Shown here piece by piece: positions 6,866 to 13,090 of a stretch of 13,183 nucleotides of DNA. Position numbers and translations under genes: made by a program. Below the pieces are notes generated by a model, which saw only the letters and a program-made list of their open reading frames with translations, was not told the origin of the DNA and did not search any database. The stretch's first letter is position 1, and each line of letters starts with the position of its first letter. The stretch is from an uncultured Prevotella sp. (GTDB taxonomy: Bacteria; Bacteroidota; Bacteroidia; Bacteroidales; Bacteroidaceae): NCBI GenBank assembly GCA_937889855.1, contig CALBYK010000301.1, positions 1 to 13,183 of the forward strand. The letters are read 5' to 3'.

Positions 6866-7471
6866 TTAGAGAACCTTGATGAGCTCAACGTCGAACACAA
6901 GAGCTGCGAACGGCGGGATAGACTGACCGGCTCCGCGCTCGCCATATGCAAGCTGGTAAGGGATGAAGAAGCGGTACTTGGCGCCCTCCGACATGAGCTG
7001 CACACCTTCTGTCCATCCGGCGATGACACCGTTGAGGGGGAATGTGGCGCTCTCGCCGCGCTTGTAGCTGCTGTCGAACACAGTGCCGTCGATGAGGCGT
7101 CCCTCGTAGTGGCACTCCACGGTGTCGGCGGCAGTAGGCTTCTTGCCGTTGCCCTCCTTGAGAACCTGGTACATCAAGCCAGAGGGGAGGGACACGACAC
7201 CCTCTTCCATAGCCTTCTCGGCGAGCCATGCCTCGCCCTTGTCCTTGTTGTCCTTATACTTCTCGGCAGCGGCTGCGCGCTGCTTTGCCTCCTGCTGCTG
7301 GAAGAATTCCGTTACAATGGTCTGCGCCTCACGGTCATCAATCTGCGGCTGCTTGCCTGCGAGGATGTCCTTGATAGCCTGCGCGAAATCGTCGATGTTA
7401 AGGTCTTCGGCTCCCATCTGTGAGAGCTGACGGCCGATGCCCAGACCTAAAGCGTAACTTAGTTTGTTCAT
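6866..7471 (-). CDS. Cytoplasmic FKBP-type peptidyl-prolyl isomerase (FklB-like)
   Basis: 201 residues without a signal peptide, so cytoplasmic, and close in length and layout to E. coli FklB (206). An N-terminal helical dimerisation domain (about 1-88, MNKLSYALGLGIGRQL) leads into the FKBP domain (about 94-201). Pocket residues are present: YEGRLIDG at 122-129, VFDSSYKRGE at 131-140, VIAGW at 149-153, AYG at 175-177 and the C-terminal strand LVFDVELIKVL. It is first in the three-gene FKBP cluster, with a -7 box at 7512-7519 and a leader of about 35 nt. The simplest reading is an ancestral cytoplasmic copy plus two exported paralogs made by duplication and gain of signal sequences. Confidence 0.93.
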   Translation of the reverse strand: MNKLSYALGLGIGRQLSQMGAEDLNIDDFAQAIKDILAGKQPQIDDREAQTIVTEFFQQQEAKQRAAAAEKYKDNKDKGEAWLAEKAMEEGVVSLPSGLMYQVLKEGNGKKPTAADTVECHYEGRLIDGTVFDSSYKRGESATFPLNGVIAGWTEGVQLMSEGAKYRFFIPYQLAYGERGAGQSIPPFAALVFDVELIKVL

Positions 7472-7511
7472 AATTTCCTTTTACCTGTTTATGTTTTTTA
7501 ATAATTTCGTG

Positions 7512-7519
7512 CAAATTTA
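7512..7519 (-). promoter_or_regulatory. -7 box for the FKBP cluster
   Basis: The minus strand reads TAAATTTG followed by CA, an exact TAnnTTTG match, 40 bp from the first FKBP start codon. No clear -33 TTTG is seen at normal spacing. The strong terminator upstream (7613-7670) means the cluster probably depends on this promoter. Confidence 0.6.
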
Positions 7520-7612
7520 CGACTTTTCTGTGATATAAGGTTGATATTGCCGAAATTTTGCATTTAATTAATCCAACTTACGGGATTTGTGAAAAACTTG
7601 CCCTTCATATAC

Positions 7613-7670
7613 AAAAAAAACAGCAAGCCAACGCACGCCGTCATTGTTCACGTGTGCGTACAGCTTGCTG
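7613..7670 (-). terminator. Intrinsic terminator ending the candidate small RNA and protease unit
   Basis: CAGCAAGC (7621-7628) pairs with GCTTGCTG (7663-7670); after a small internal loop ACGCAC (7631-7636) pairs with GTGCGT (7654-7659). On the minus strand the stem runs directly into eight Ts (7620-7613). It insulates the FKBP cluster from upstream transcription. Confidence 0.88.
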
Positions 7671-7735
7671 CGAATAGTTTTTCCCACAGACAGTGTTTTC
7701 TCTTAGTATGCTAACTGAATCTCTTGTTGTTTTCT
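7613..7735 (-). ncRNA. Candidate small RNA of about 120 nt
   Basis: A -7 box at 7740-7747 and a strong intrinsic terminator at 7613-7670 point the same way and frame about 120 nt. The interval has no ATG-started ORF on the minus strand and lies between two genes that do not need it: the protease gene ends at 7869 and the FKBP cluster has its own promoter at 7512-7519. The 5' half (about 7671-7735) is A-rich with small potential stems (TTAG/CTAA), and the 3' half is the 50-nt terminator hairpin, a layout common among bacterial trans-acting small RNAs. I do not recognise it as 6S, SRP RNA, tmRNA or a known riboswitch. Alternative: only a terminator for the protease transcript plus a chance promoter match. 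Confidence 0.5.
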
Positions 7736-7739
7736 GGTG

Positions 7740-7747
7740 CAAAGTTA
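7740..7747 (-). promoter_or_regulatory. -7 box for the candidate small RNA
   Basis: The minus strand reads TAACTTTG followed by CA, an exact TAnnTTTG match. A near-match to the -33 element (TTAG for TTTG) lies at 7768-7771 with 20-bp spacing. Transcription would start near 7733-7735. No coding sequence begins within 250 bp downstream; the nearest start codon (7471) lies beyond a strong terminator. Confidence 0.55.
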
Positions 7748-7838
7748 CGACATTAGTGTTTTTCCTCCTAATAATTGCACTCTACAAAACAATCTACATT
7801 TCACTTCAACGCATATATTATCCACTGCGAATGTAGGG

Positions 7839-7869
7839 ATTTGCATTAATGTCCAGGGGCAATGCAAAT
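7839..7869. repeat. Inverted repeat overlapping the protease stop codon
   Basis: ATTTGCATT (7839-7847) and AATGCAAAT (7861-7869) form a perfect 9-bp AT-rich stem with a 13-nt loop, touching the stop codon of the protease gene. There is no U-run, so it is probably an mRNA 3'-end stabiliser or a binding site rather than a terminator. Confidence 0.45.
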
Positions 7870-10046
7870 TACATCTGCACAACCTTTCGAGTTGTTCCGT
7901 CGGCATAGCGCACGATGTTGACACCCTTCTTAGGCTGGCTCAGCCGTGTGCCGTCAAGGCTATAGTAGCCGATGACGCGGTTGTCAACCTGCTTGCCTGT
8001 GAGGCAAATTCCAGTTGCGCTGTCCTTCACCACCTTCACCTCGTCGAGGAAGAAGCGTCCCTTGTCGGTTTGGAAAGTGAGCTGCACGTTGCCGTCAGCC
8101 ACAAGCGTGGCGGTGAAAGTCTGCCAGTCGCCCTTGGTCATGGTGAATGACGTGTTGTCGAGCGTGCCGTTCGAGGCAGACAGAGTGAGCTCCGTGCCGT
8201 CGTTGTCGCTGTCCCATGCGCCGGCCTTGAACGTGAGCGTTGCCTTGCCGTTAACGCTGAACTCAGGCGATGTGCAGTTGCCAGGGTTGCTCACGGCCCC
8301 GAGGCGCACGCAGCGGTCGGCAGCCTTTATGGTGACGCTTGTCGTGGTCCAGCCCTCGTTGTCGTATGCAGCCCACACGTTTGAGGTTATAGAGTTCCAC
8401 AGTCCGTCGTTTCCGCCCTGTCCGCTGCACTTGTTGAACGACTCGTAGAACGCCACCTGCCCGCTGGGGTCAACTGGTGTGTCGCCTCCTACGGGCGCGA
8501 ACGTCACAGACGCTGTTGACCTGTCGTCGGCCACCTTCATGTCAAGGAGGTCGACGTGCATGTACTTCGTGCCGTCGGCGTTGGCGTGGTAGAGCTTTGA
8601 AGCCGGCTTAGTGTCCTGCGTGAGACTGTTGTTGCCGTTGTACGGGTAGAACGCGTTGTAGTAGGCGGCGTTACCTGAAGTGGCGTTGTTGGCATGGAAG
8701 AGCGTGAGGTGCTGGTGGTCGTTGGTCTTCGCCACGCCGTCCTCATAATAGTTTGCCTGGCGCGTGTTGGGGCTGTTGTTGTCCCAGAGCGACTTGTTGT
8801 AGTCGACGTATGTCACCATGATGCCCTCGCTCGGCATGGCCGAGTCCCACCGGTCCTTCTTGCGGTACTCCACCATGAAGTACTCGTTGTTGAACGCCTG
8901 GTTCTTGATGATGTAGGCGTCGCCGTGCTCGGACGCCGGCTTGATGCCGTCCACAACCACCTTCTCGCTGATGTCGGTCATGTCGTGCACGGTGTTCCAG
9001 CCGCACACGCTCTTCTCGTATGCACTGTAGCCAGCCGGCAGCCAGCCGCTGCCGTTGTAGCAGCCCTGGTCCATGAGGTCGTAGTAGCCCATGCCGAACC
9101 ATATCGTTCCGCCGAGCGTGCTGTAGCTTGTGTCGTAGATGTCGGGGAATCCCATGCAGTGGGAGAACTCGTGGCAGAACGTGCCAAGACCGTTGTTGGT
9201 GCCCGAGCCGTTGAGCTCGCAGCTGCACGCGTAGGTGTCGATGGTCACGCCGTCAATCTTGTACGACTTGCCGTAGTCGGAGTATTTGAGGTTGTACTTG
9301 TGCGGCCAGATGGTGTTCTTCGAGCCGCCGTCGGCCTCGCCCTTGCCCGCGTAGAGCACGAACACCTCGTCAACGGCACCGTCGCCGTCCCAGTCGTACT
9401 GCGAGAAGTCAACACCCTGGCTGTGCGCCCACTGTATGCACTCCACTACCATAGTGCCTACATGCTGGTCGTTGCCGTAGTAGTCGTTGCTGCCATAGTA
9501 GGACACGTTTTTGGCGAGAGGCACCGGGCCAACGACGTCAAACTCAATGTCGATGGCGCCGTTGCTCTGGTCGCGGAAGTAGTCGCGCACCGAGCCTATG
9601 GCTTCGTCGCTGGTGTAGTTCTCGCCGTTTATCATCTGCTTGTACAGCTCCGGGGTGTTCTCTGTCTGGAATCCCTTGTTGGCAAATTCGGCAAGGAAGA
9701 CGATGGCCTTCTTCTTGCCCGAGAAGGCTCCGTTGCCGGCGGCGCGGCGCTGGGCGGCGCGCTGCTGCGTGCCTTCAGTGTTGACGCGGCGTGCCACAGC
9801 CTGGCGCTGGCGCTGGGCGGCAGCCTCGTCGGTAAGTTTCACGTAGCAGCCTGCCTGCTCGTTGTAGACGTACCGGGTGCCGTCTTCGGCAAGCATGTAG
9901 TGCATAAACTCGTCGCCGACGAGCTGTACGCGCACGGTAGCCCCGCCCTCGGTGGTGATGGTCTGCCATTGGCCCTGGCGCGCAGGGACGGCATTTGCCG
10001 CGAGGGTAAGGAACAGCACAAGTGCTGAAAGGAAGAATTTTTTCAT
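7869..10046 (-). CDS. Secreted M6-family metalloprotease with C-terminal sorting tail
   Basis: 725 residues. A type I signal peptide (MKKFFLSALVLFLTLAANA) is followed by a likely propeptide (about 20-105) ending in an Arg/Gln-rich linker (RQRQAVARR, QQRAAQRR), a plausible processing site. The catalytic domain (about 110-515) carries the zinc motif HEFSH at 292-296 followed by GFPDIYD, the context seen in M6 (immune inhibitor A-like) peptidases, and a DWDGDG calcium-binding loop at 218-223. Residues about 531-675 look like a beta-sandwich domain (starting FYESFNKCSG). The last 40 residues (YYSLDGTRLSQPKKG, then RKVVQM) resemble type IX secretion sorting tails of Prevotella and relatives, so surface display or release is inferred. 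Substrate is unknown. It has its own promoter at 10079-10086. No truncation or missing catalytic residue is seen. The long opposite-strand frame at 8694-10028 is a composition shadow. Confidence 0.92.
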   Translation of the reverse strand: MKKFFLSALVLFLTLAANAVPARQGQWQTITTEGGATVRVQLVGDEFMHYMLAEDGTRYVYNEQAGCYVKLTDEAAAQRQRQAVARRVNTEGTQQRAAQRRAAGNGAFSGKKKAIVFLAEFANKGFQTENTPELYKQMINGENYTSDEAIGSVRDYFRDQSNGAIDIEFDVVGPVPLAKNVSYYGSNDYYGNDQHVGTMVVECIQWAHSQGVDFSQYDWDGDGAVDEVFVLYAGKGEADGGSKNTIWPHKYNLKYSDYGKSYKIDGVTIDTYACSCELNGSGTNNGLGTFCHEFSHCMGFPDIYDTSYSTLGGTIWFGMGYYDLMDQGCYNGSGWLPAGYSAYEKSVCGWNTVHDMTDISEKVVVDGIKPASEHGDAYIIKNQAFNNEYFMVEYRKKDRWDSAMPSEGIMVTYVDYNKSLWDNNSPNTRQANYYEDGVAKTNDHQHLTLFHANNATSGNAAYYNAFYPYNGNNSLTQDTKPASKLYHANADGTKYMHVDLLDMKVADDRSTASVTFAPVGGDTPVDPSGQVAFYESFNKCSGQGGNDGLWNSITSNVWAAYDNEGWTTTSVTIKAADRCVRLGAVSNPGNCTSPEFSVNGKATLTFKAGAWDSDNDGTELTLSASNGTLDNTSFTMTKGDWQTFTATLVADGNVQLTFQTDKGRFFLDEVKVVKDSATGICLTGKQVDNRVIGYYSLDGTRLSQPKKGVNIVRYADGTTRKVVQM

Positions 10047-10078
10047 GTTTATTTGTATTGTTTGTCTTTTATAGCTTA

Positions 10079-10086
10079 CAAATTTA
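10079..10086 (-). promoter_or_regulatory. -7 box for the M6 protease gene
   Basis: The minus strand reads TAAATTTG followed by TA, a TAnnTTTG match and the only one in this window not followed by CA. It lies 32 bp from the protease start codon, implying a leader of about 27 nt. No clear -33 element is seen. Confidence 0.55.
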
Positions 10087-10194
10087 CGCTTTTTCGTCCG
10101 TATACTGGTTTATTTGTAGTCTAATTTTTAATATGGATTGCATTTTTAACATTATATCACGCCACTGACATGGGCTTAAATGGAAAAATCTGTG

Positions 10195-10202
10195 TACATT
10201 TG
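10195..10202 (+). promoter_or_regulatory. -7 box for the DUF4294 gene, giving a very short leader
   Basis: TACATTTG followed by CA matches TAnnTTTG. The start codon chosen from the signal peptide is at 10213, so transcription starting 5-8 nt after the box would leave a leader of only a few bases. The box lies inside the longer frame from the ATG at 10180, arguing against that upstream start. Confidence 0.5.
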
Positions 10203-10212
10203 CACACTGATT

Positions 10213-10860
10213 ATGAAAGTGAGATACCTTATATTATTAATAATGTGCATGCTCTGCCTCACAACCGCCTGGGGGCAGAACGCCACAGAGCGCAAGGTCA
10301 ACCCCGAGGACCGTGACGTTGACATGGACGTGCCCACGTTTGTGCCTATGGTGAAGGTGGGCAAGGTGCTGCTGGGCGGCGACAGCATACAGTATGTGGA
10401 GCTCAACCCGCTCTATGTATATCCTGAGCCTACATTCACCGACCCGCGCCAGCGCCAGGCCTACAACCGCCTTGTCGCCAACGTCAAGAAGGTGCTGCCC
10501 ATAGCCAAGGAGGTGAACGCCATAATCATAGAGACCTACGAGTATCTGCAGACCCTTCCCAACAAGAAGGCAAAGGACGCGCACATGAAGCTCGTGGAGA
10601 AGGACATACGCAAGCGCTACACTCCACGCATGAAGAAGCTCACCTACGCCCAGGGCAAGCTGCTCATAAAGCTTGTCTACCGCGAGTGCGACTCGTCGTC
10701 ATACCAGCTCATACAGGCGTTTCTCGGGCCTATACGCGCGGGATTCTACCAAGCTTTTGCCGCGCTGTTTGGCGCGTCGCTCACAAAGAAGTATGACGCC
10801 GCCGGCGTCGACCGCTACACCGAGCGCATCGTGCGCCAAGTTGAGGCAGGACAGCTTTAG
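10213..10860 (+). CDS. DUF4294 exported protein
   Basis: 215 residues with a type I signal peptide (MKVRYLILLIMCMLCLTTAWGQ, cleavage near 22) and a mature, mostly helical domain matching the Bacteroidota family DUF4294. Conserved blocks are DSIQYVELNPLYVYP at 57-71, VKKVLPIAKEV at 91-101, ETYEYLQTLP at 107-116, LTYAQGKLLIKLVYREC at 143-159, and LGPIRAGFYQAFAALFGASL at 171-190 followed by YDAAGVD. Function is unknown; the signal peptide indicates the periplasm. The frame is open 11 codons further upstream (10180), but the signal peptide and the -7 box at 10195-10202 support 10213. The family's fixed ending EAGQL is intact, so the gene is complete. It is transcribed alone and points into the repeat-rich gap. 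Confidence 0.88.
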   Translation: MKVRYLILLIMCMLCLTTAWGQNATERKVNPEDRDVDMDVPTFVPMVKVGKVLLGGDSIQYVELNPLYVYPEPTFTDPRQRQAYNRLVANVKKVLPIAKEVNAIIIETYEYLQTLPNKKAKDAHMKLVEKDIRKRYTPRMKKLTYAQGKLLIKLVYRECDSSSYQLIQAFLGPIRAGFYQAFAALFGASLTKKYDAAGVDRYTERIVRQVEAGQL

Positions 10861-10921
10861 AGGCGAGTAGGGCAAAGCGCTTTAGGCGAGTTGGCTTTAC
10901 CATCGGCACGTGTAACCCTTT

Positions 10922-10958
10922 TACCGTGCTTTGGCAACAATTCTACCAAAGCACGGTA
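10922..10958. repeat. Perfect 13-bp inverted repeat
   Basis: TACCGTGCTTTGG (10922-10934) and its exact complement CCAAAGCACGGTA (10946-10958) flank an 11-nt loop. It begins 62 bp after the DUF4294 stop codon. As RNA it forms a strong hairpin in either direction, but neither side has a T-run, so it is not a standard intrinsic terminator. Confidence 0.8.
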
Positions 10959-11033
10959 GGACGAGTACCCGGCTACCGTAATGACACTACCAAGACATGG
11001 TAAGCGGGCGTGAAAAATTAACGGTGCTTATAA

Positions 11034-11102
11034 GTGGCACTTCCGTGTTGTCACGTGACACTTCCCGTGACACTTCCATGAGGGTTTGAGGAGAAGTGTC
11101 AC
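11034..11102. repeat. Tandem 12-mers, 12-bp palindrome and inverted copy
   Basis: CGTGACACTTCC occurs twice back to back (11054-11065, 11066-11077), with a relative GTGGCACTTCC at 11034-11044 and an inverted copy GAAGTGTCAC at 11093-11102. The first copy overlaps the perfect palindrome TGTCACGTGACA (11049-11060). The inverted copy can pair with either direct copy over 10 bp. The array could be an operator, a folded RNA 3' end, or remnants of a repeat family. Confidence 0.7.
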
Positions 11103-11136
11103 CGCCTATATCTCTGACGTTCAGCGATATAGGCGG
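11102..11136. repeat. 11-bp hairpin with nested stem
   Basis: CCGCCTATATC (11102-11112) pairs perfectly with GATATAGGCGG (11126-11136). Inside, after one mismatch, CTGA pairs with TCAG over a CGT loop. It lies 65-99 bp beyond the stop codon of the CoA-transferase gene on the minus strand and may mark the 3' end of that transcript, although no U-run follows on either strand. Confidence 0.7.
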
Positions 11137-11200
11137 ATTTGTGAGTGTTTTGCACTTCTTTCTCTTAAAAGACATTATACGGCAGACATCATCCGCTTTT

Positions 11201-12706
11201 CTACTTGACGTACTCTCCGAAGTCGGTGAGGCGCATGTCGCCCTTGTTGACGAGCGTGTCGTGGAAGGCGAACGCGGCACGCAGGGCGCACGGCTCATGC
11301 CCCTGTGTGGCAAGGCGCTGATACTCGCGCAGCAGCGGACGGTAGTCGGGGTGCGCGCAGTTGTTGATTATCTCCTCTGCCCTGCGTGCCGGCCCCTTGC
11401 CGCGCAGGTCGGCAATGCCCTGCTCGGTGATGATGATGTCGACGTCGTGCTCAGTTGAGTCGATGTGGCAGCACTGCGGCACGATGGCGCTGATGCAGCC
11501 GTTCTTGGCGGTGGAGGGCGTGTAGAAGATGCTTATGGAGCCGTTGCGCTCATAGTCGCACGAGCCGCCTATGCCGTTCATGAGCTTCGATCCGCACACG
11601 TGCGACGAGTTCTCGTTACCGTAGATGTCGCACTCGAGAGCCGTGTTCATCGCTATGACGCCGAAACGGTGTATTAGCTCGGCGGAGTTGCTCAGCTCGC
11701 TCGGGCGCAGCGTGATGCGCGACTTGAAATAGTCGATGTTGTCGTACACCTTCCTCAGGCACTCGTTGCTCACGGTCATGGCTGCAACCGAGGCGTGGGC
11801 TATCTTGTCCTCGAGCATCATGTCGATGATGGCATCCTGCACCACCTCGGAGAACACCTCAAGACGCGGCAGCTGCGCGTTCTTGCCGATGGCCTGCATT
11901 ACGGCATTGCCCGTGACGCCCACGCCGCTCTGTATGGGGAACATTGACGGCGGGATGTGGCCCTTGCGGATGTCGCTCAGGAAGAAGTCGACGACGTTGT
12001 TGCCGATGGCCTCCGTGTCGGGCGTGAGCGCCTTGAAGGAGCGTGCCTCCTCGGGGATGCAGCACTCCACCACGCCGGCAAGCTTGGCTGGGTCAAGCTC
12101 AATATACTCCGTGCCTATGCGCCCTCCGACGGAGAGCAGCGGTATGGGCTTGCGGTTGGGGTATTCCTCACACTCATACACGTCGTGCAGATAGCGCACA
12201 CGCGGGTCGTGGAAGGTATTGAGCTCAAGTATGACACGCTTTGCAAGGCGCGCTATTGTGGGCACGATGCCGTCGGCAGACGTGAGATAGACGCGCAGCA
12301 TGCCGCCCGCCTCCTCTATGGCCGACACCTCTATTATGGCCCAGTCAACGGTGCCATAGAACCCGCGGCGCAGACGCTCTGCCATATGTCCGAGGTGCAT
12401 GTCCTCATAGTCTATCTCGCCGAGGTTGGTGTGGCGGCGGAAGTCAGCGTTGGTTGAGAACGGTGCGCGGAACTTTATGGCGTGCGCGTTGGCAAAGTCG
12501 CCCTCAAGACTCTGGCACGACGATGCGCCCGTGAGAATGCCCACCTTGAACGGACGTCCCGCCTCATGCTCTGCCACCGCACGCTTCGAGAGCTCGCGTA
12601 TGACGGCCTTGGGCACGCCGTTAGGTGTGAATCCACTGAACCCTATGTTCTCTCCATCGCTTATCATCGCCGCGCCTTCTGCGGCCGTTATCTTTCTGTA
12701 AGCCAT
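11201..12706 (-). CDS. Acetyl-CoA hydrolase / CoA-transferase family protein
   Basis: 501 residues, matching the usual length of the acetyl-CoA hydrolase/transferase family (class I CoA-transferases such as Cat1 and AarC). Recognisable blocks are GFSGFTPNGVPKAV at 22-35, GVGVTGNAV at 261-269 (CoA-binding loop), FSEVVQDA at 285-292, whose Glu287 is in the position of the glutamate that forms the glutamyl-CoA thioester, GIGGSCDY at 378-385 (family GxGG loop), and DSTEHDVDIIITEQGIADLRG at 416-436. It is cytoplasmic and would move CoA between acetyl-CoA and a carboxylic acid such as succinate or propionate, in keeping with succinate/acetate/propionate fermentation in gut Bacteroidota. The acyl specificity cannot be read here. 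It is monocistronic, with a -7 box at 12762-12769 and a leader of about 50 nt. Confidence 0.93.
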   Translation of the reverse strand: MAYRKITAAEGAAMISDGENIGFSGFTPNGVPKAVIRELSKRAVAEHEAGRPFKVGILTGASSCQSLEGDFANAHAIKFRAPFSTNADFRRHTNLGEIDYEDMHLGHMAERLRRGFYGTVDWAIIEVSAIEEAGGMLRVYLTSADGIVPTIARLAKRVILELNTFHDPRVRYLHDVYECEEYPNRKPIPLLSVGGRIGTEYIELDPAKLAGVVECCIPEEARSFKALTPDTEAIGNNVVDFFLSDIRKGHIPPSMFPIQSGVGVTGNAVMQAIGKNAQLPRLEVFSEVVQDAIIDMMLEDKIAHASVAAMTVSNECLRKVYDNIDYFKSRITLRPSELSNSAELIHRFGVIAMNTALECDIYGNENSSHVCGSKLMNGIGGSCDYERNGSISIFYTPSTAKNGCISAIVPQCCHIDSTEHDVDIIITEQGIADLRGKGPARRAEEIINNCAHPDYRPLLREYQRLATQGHEPCALRAAFAFHDTLVNKGDMRLTDFGEYVK

Positions 12707-12761
12707 ATCCTGATGTCTTTATTTTTTCGTTCGCTGTTATATTTATATATGTTATGTTGTG

Positions 12762-12769
12762 CAAAGGTA
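12762..12769 (-). promoter_or_regulatory. -7 box for the CoA-transferase gene
   Basis: The minus strand reads TACCTTTG followed by CA, identical to the -7 box of the opposite-facing promoter at 12961-12968. It lies 55 bp from the start codon at 12706. No TTTG -33 element is at standard spacing. Confidence 0.62.
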
Positions 12770-12936
12770 CATATTATATTGCATAATTATACACATACAA
12801 GCATAAAATTGTATAAATATTAACAACCGCGCAATAATACAGCAATATTTACGTATTAATATGCACCACCAACACCTTTTCAGCCCTGAAGAAATGCAGC
12901 CGGGGCAAAGTATTATACATATTTAATATCATTGTC

Positions 12937-12968
12937 TTTGCTTATTCCGAATATTTGCAGTACCTTTG
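12937..12968 (+). promoter_or_regulatory. Full-consensus Bacteroidota promoter firing off the right edge
   Basis: TTTG at 12937-12940 and TACCTTTG at 12961-12968 are separated by exactly 20 bp, matching the -33/-7 consensus for the primary sigma factor of Bacteroidota. It is the only promoter in the window with both elements intact, which suggests strong expression. Transcription would begin near 12973-12976. Confidence 0.75.
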
Positions 12969-12985
12969 CACCCGATTTTAGAAAC

Positions 12986-13030
12986 ATGTATAACTCTGTG
13001 GAAGAATTTGGCTGCTTGCAACCACACTAA
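12986..13030 (+). CDS. Possible 14-residue leader peptide
   Basis: An ATG about 12 nt after the predicted transcription start opens a 14-codon frame (MYNSVEEFGCLQPH) ending in TAA at 13028-13030, about 30 nt before a hairpin. The layout resembles attenuator leader peptides, but there is no run of a single amino-acid codon to name a regulating amino acid and no clear ribosome-binding site. A short ORF by chance is quite possible. Confidence 0.2.
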   Translation: MYNSVEEFGCLQPH

Positions 13031-13058
13031 AAAATGCTAAAACTGCAACATCCGACAA

Positions 13059-13090
13059 TCCCGCTTGCACTTTGCGCAAGCACGACGGGA
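13059..13090 (+). promoter_or_regulatory. Structured leader hairpin
   Basis: TCCCG (13059-13063) pairs with CGGGA (13086-13090), and CTTGC (13064-13068) with GCAAG (13076-13080), giving ten pairs with a 5-nt bulge on the 3' side. The CGGG arm could instead pair with the CCCG just after it (13091-13094), an alternative fold. No U-run follows directly. It may be a regulatory leader or part of a noncoding RNA; I recognise no named riboswitch. Confidence 0.4.

Larger units (their letters stand above)
10861..11200. repeat. Repeat-rich convergent intergenic region
   Basis: 340 bp between convergent genes, with no credible ORF. It holds a direct repeat AGGCGAGT (10861-10868 and 10884-10891), the palindrome AAAGCGCTTT (10874-10883), a long perfect inverted repeat (10922-10958), several further TACC/GGTA pairs (for example 10988-11002), a cluster of GTGACACTTC repeats (11034-11102) and a second long hairpin (11102-11136). 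None is followed by a clear U-run. The density of symmetry is far above the other gaps here. It could be a decayed mobile repeat family or a complex 3'-end region. Confidence 0.6.

Noticed and set aside
8694..10028. 444-residue open frame opposite the M6 protease
   Set aside because: Val/Ala/Leu/His-rich low-complexity translation, no recognisable family, and fully antisense to a gene with intact catalytic motifs; a composition shadow.
10861..11140. CRISPR array in the repeat-rich gap
   Set aside because: Repeats are short, unequal and inverted, with no regular spacers and no cas genes.
12882..12907. GCCC...GGGC pairing in the AT-rich divergent gap as a terminator
   Set aside because: Only a four-pair stem with a long loop and no T-run.
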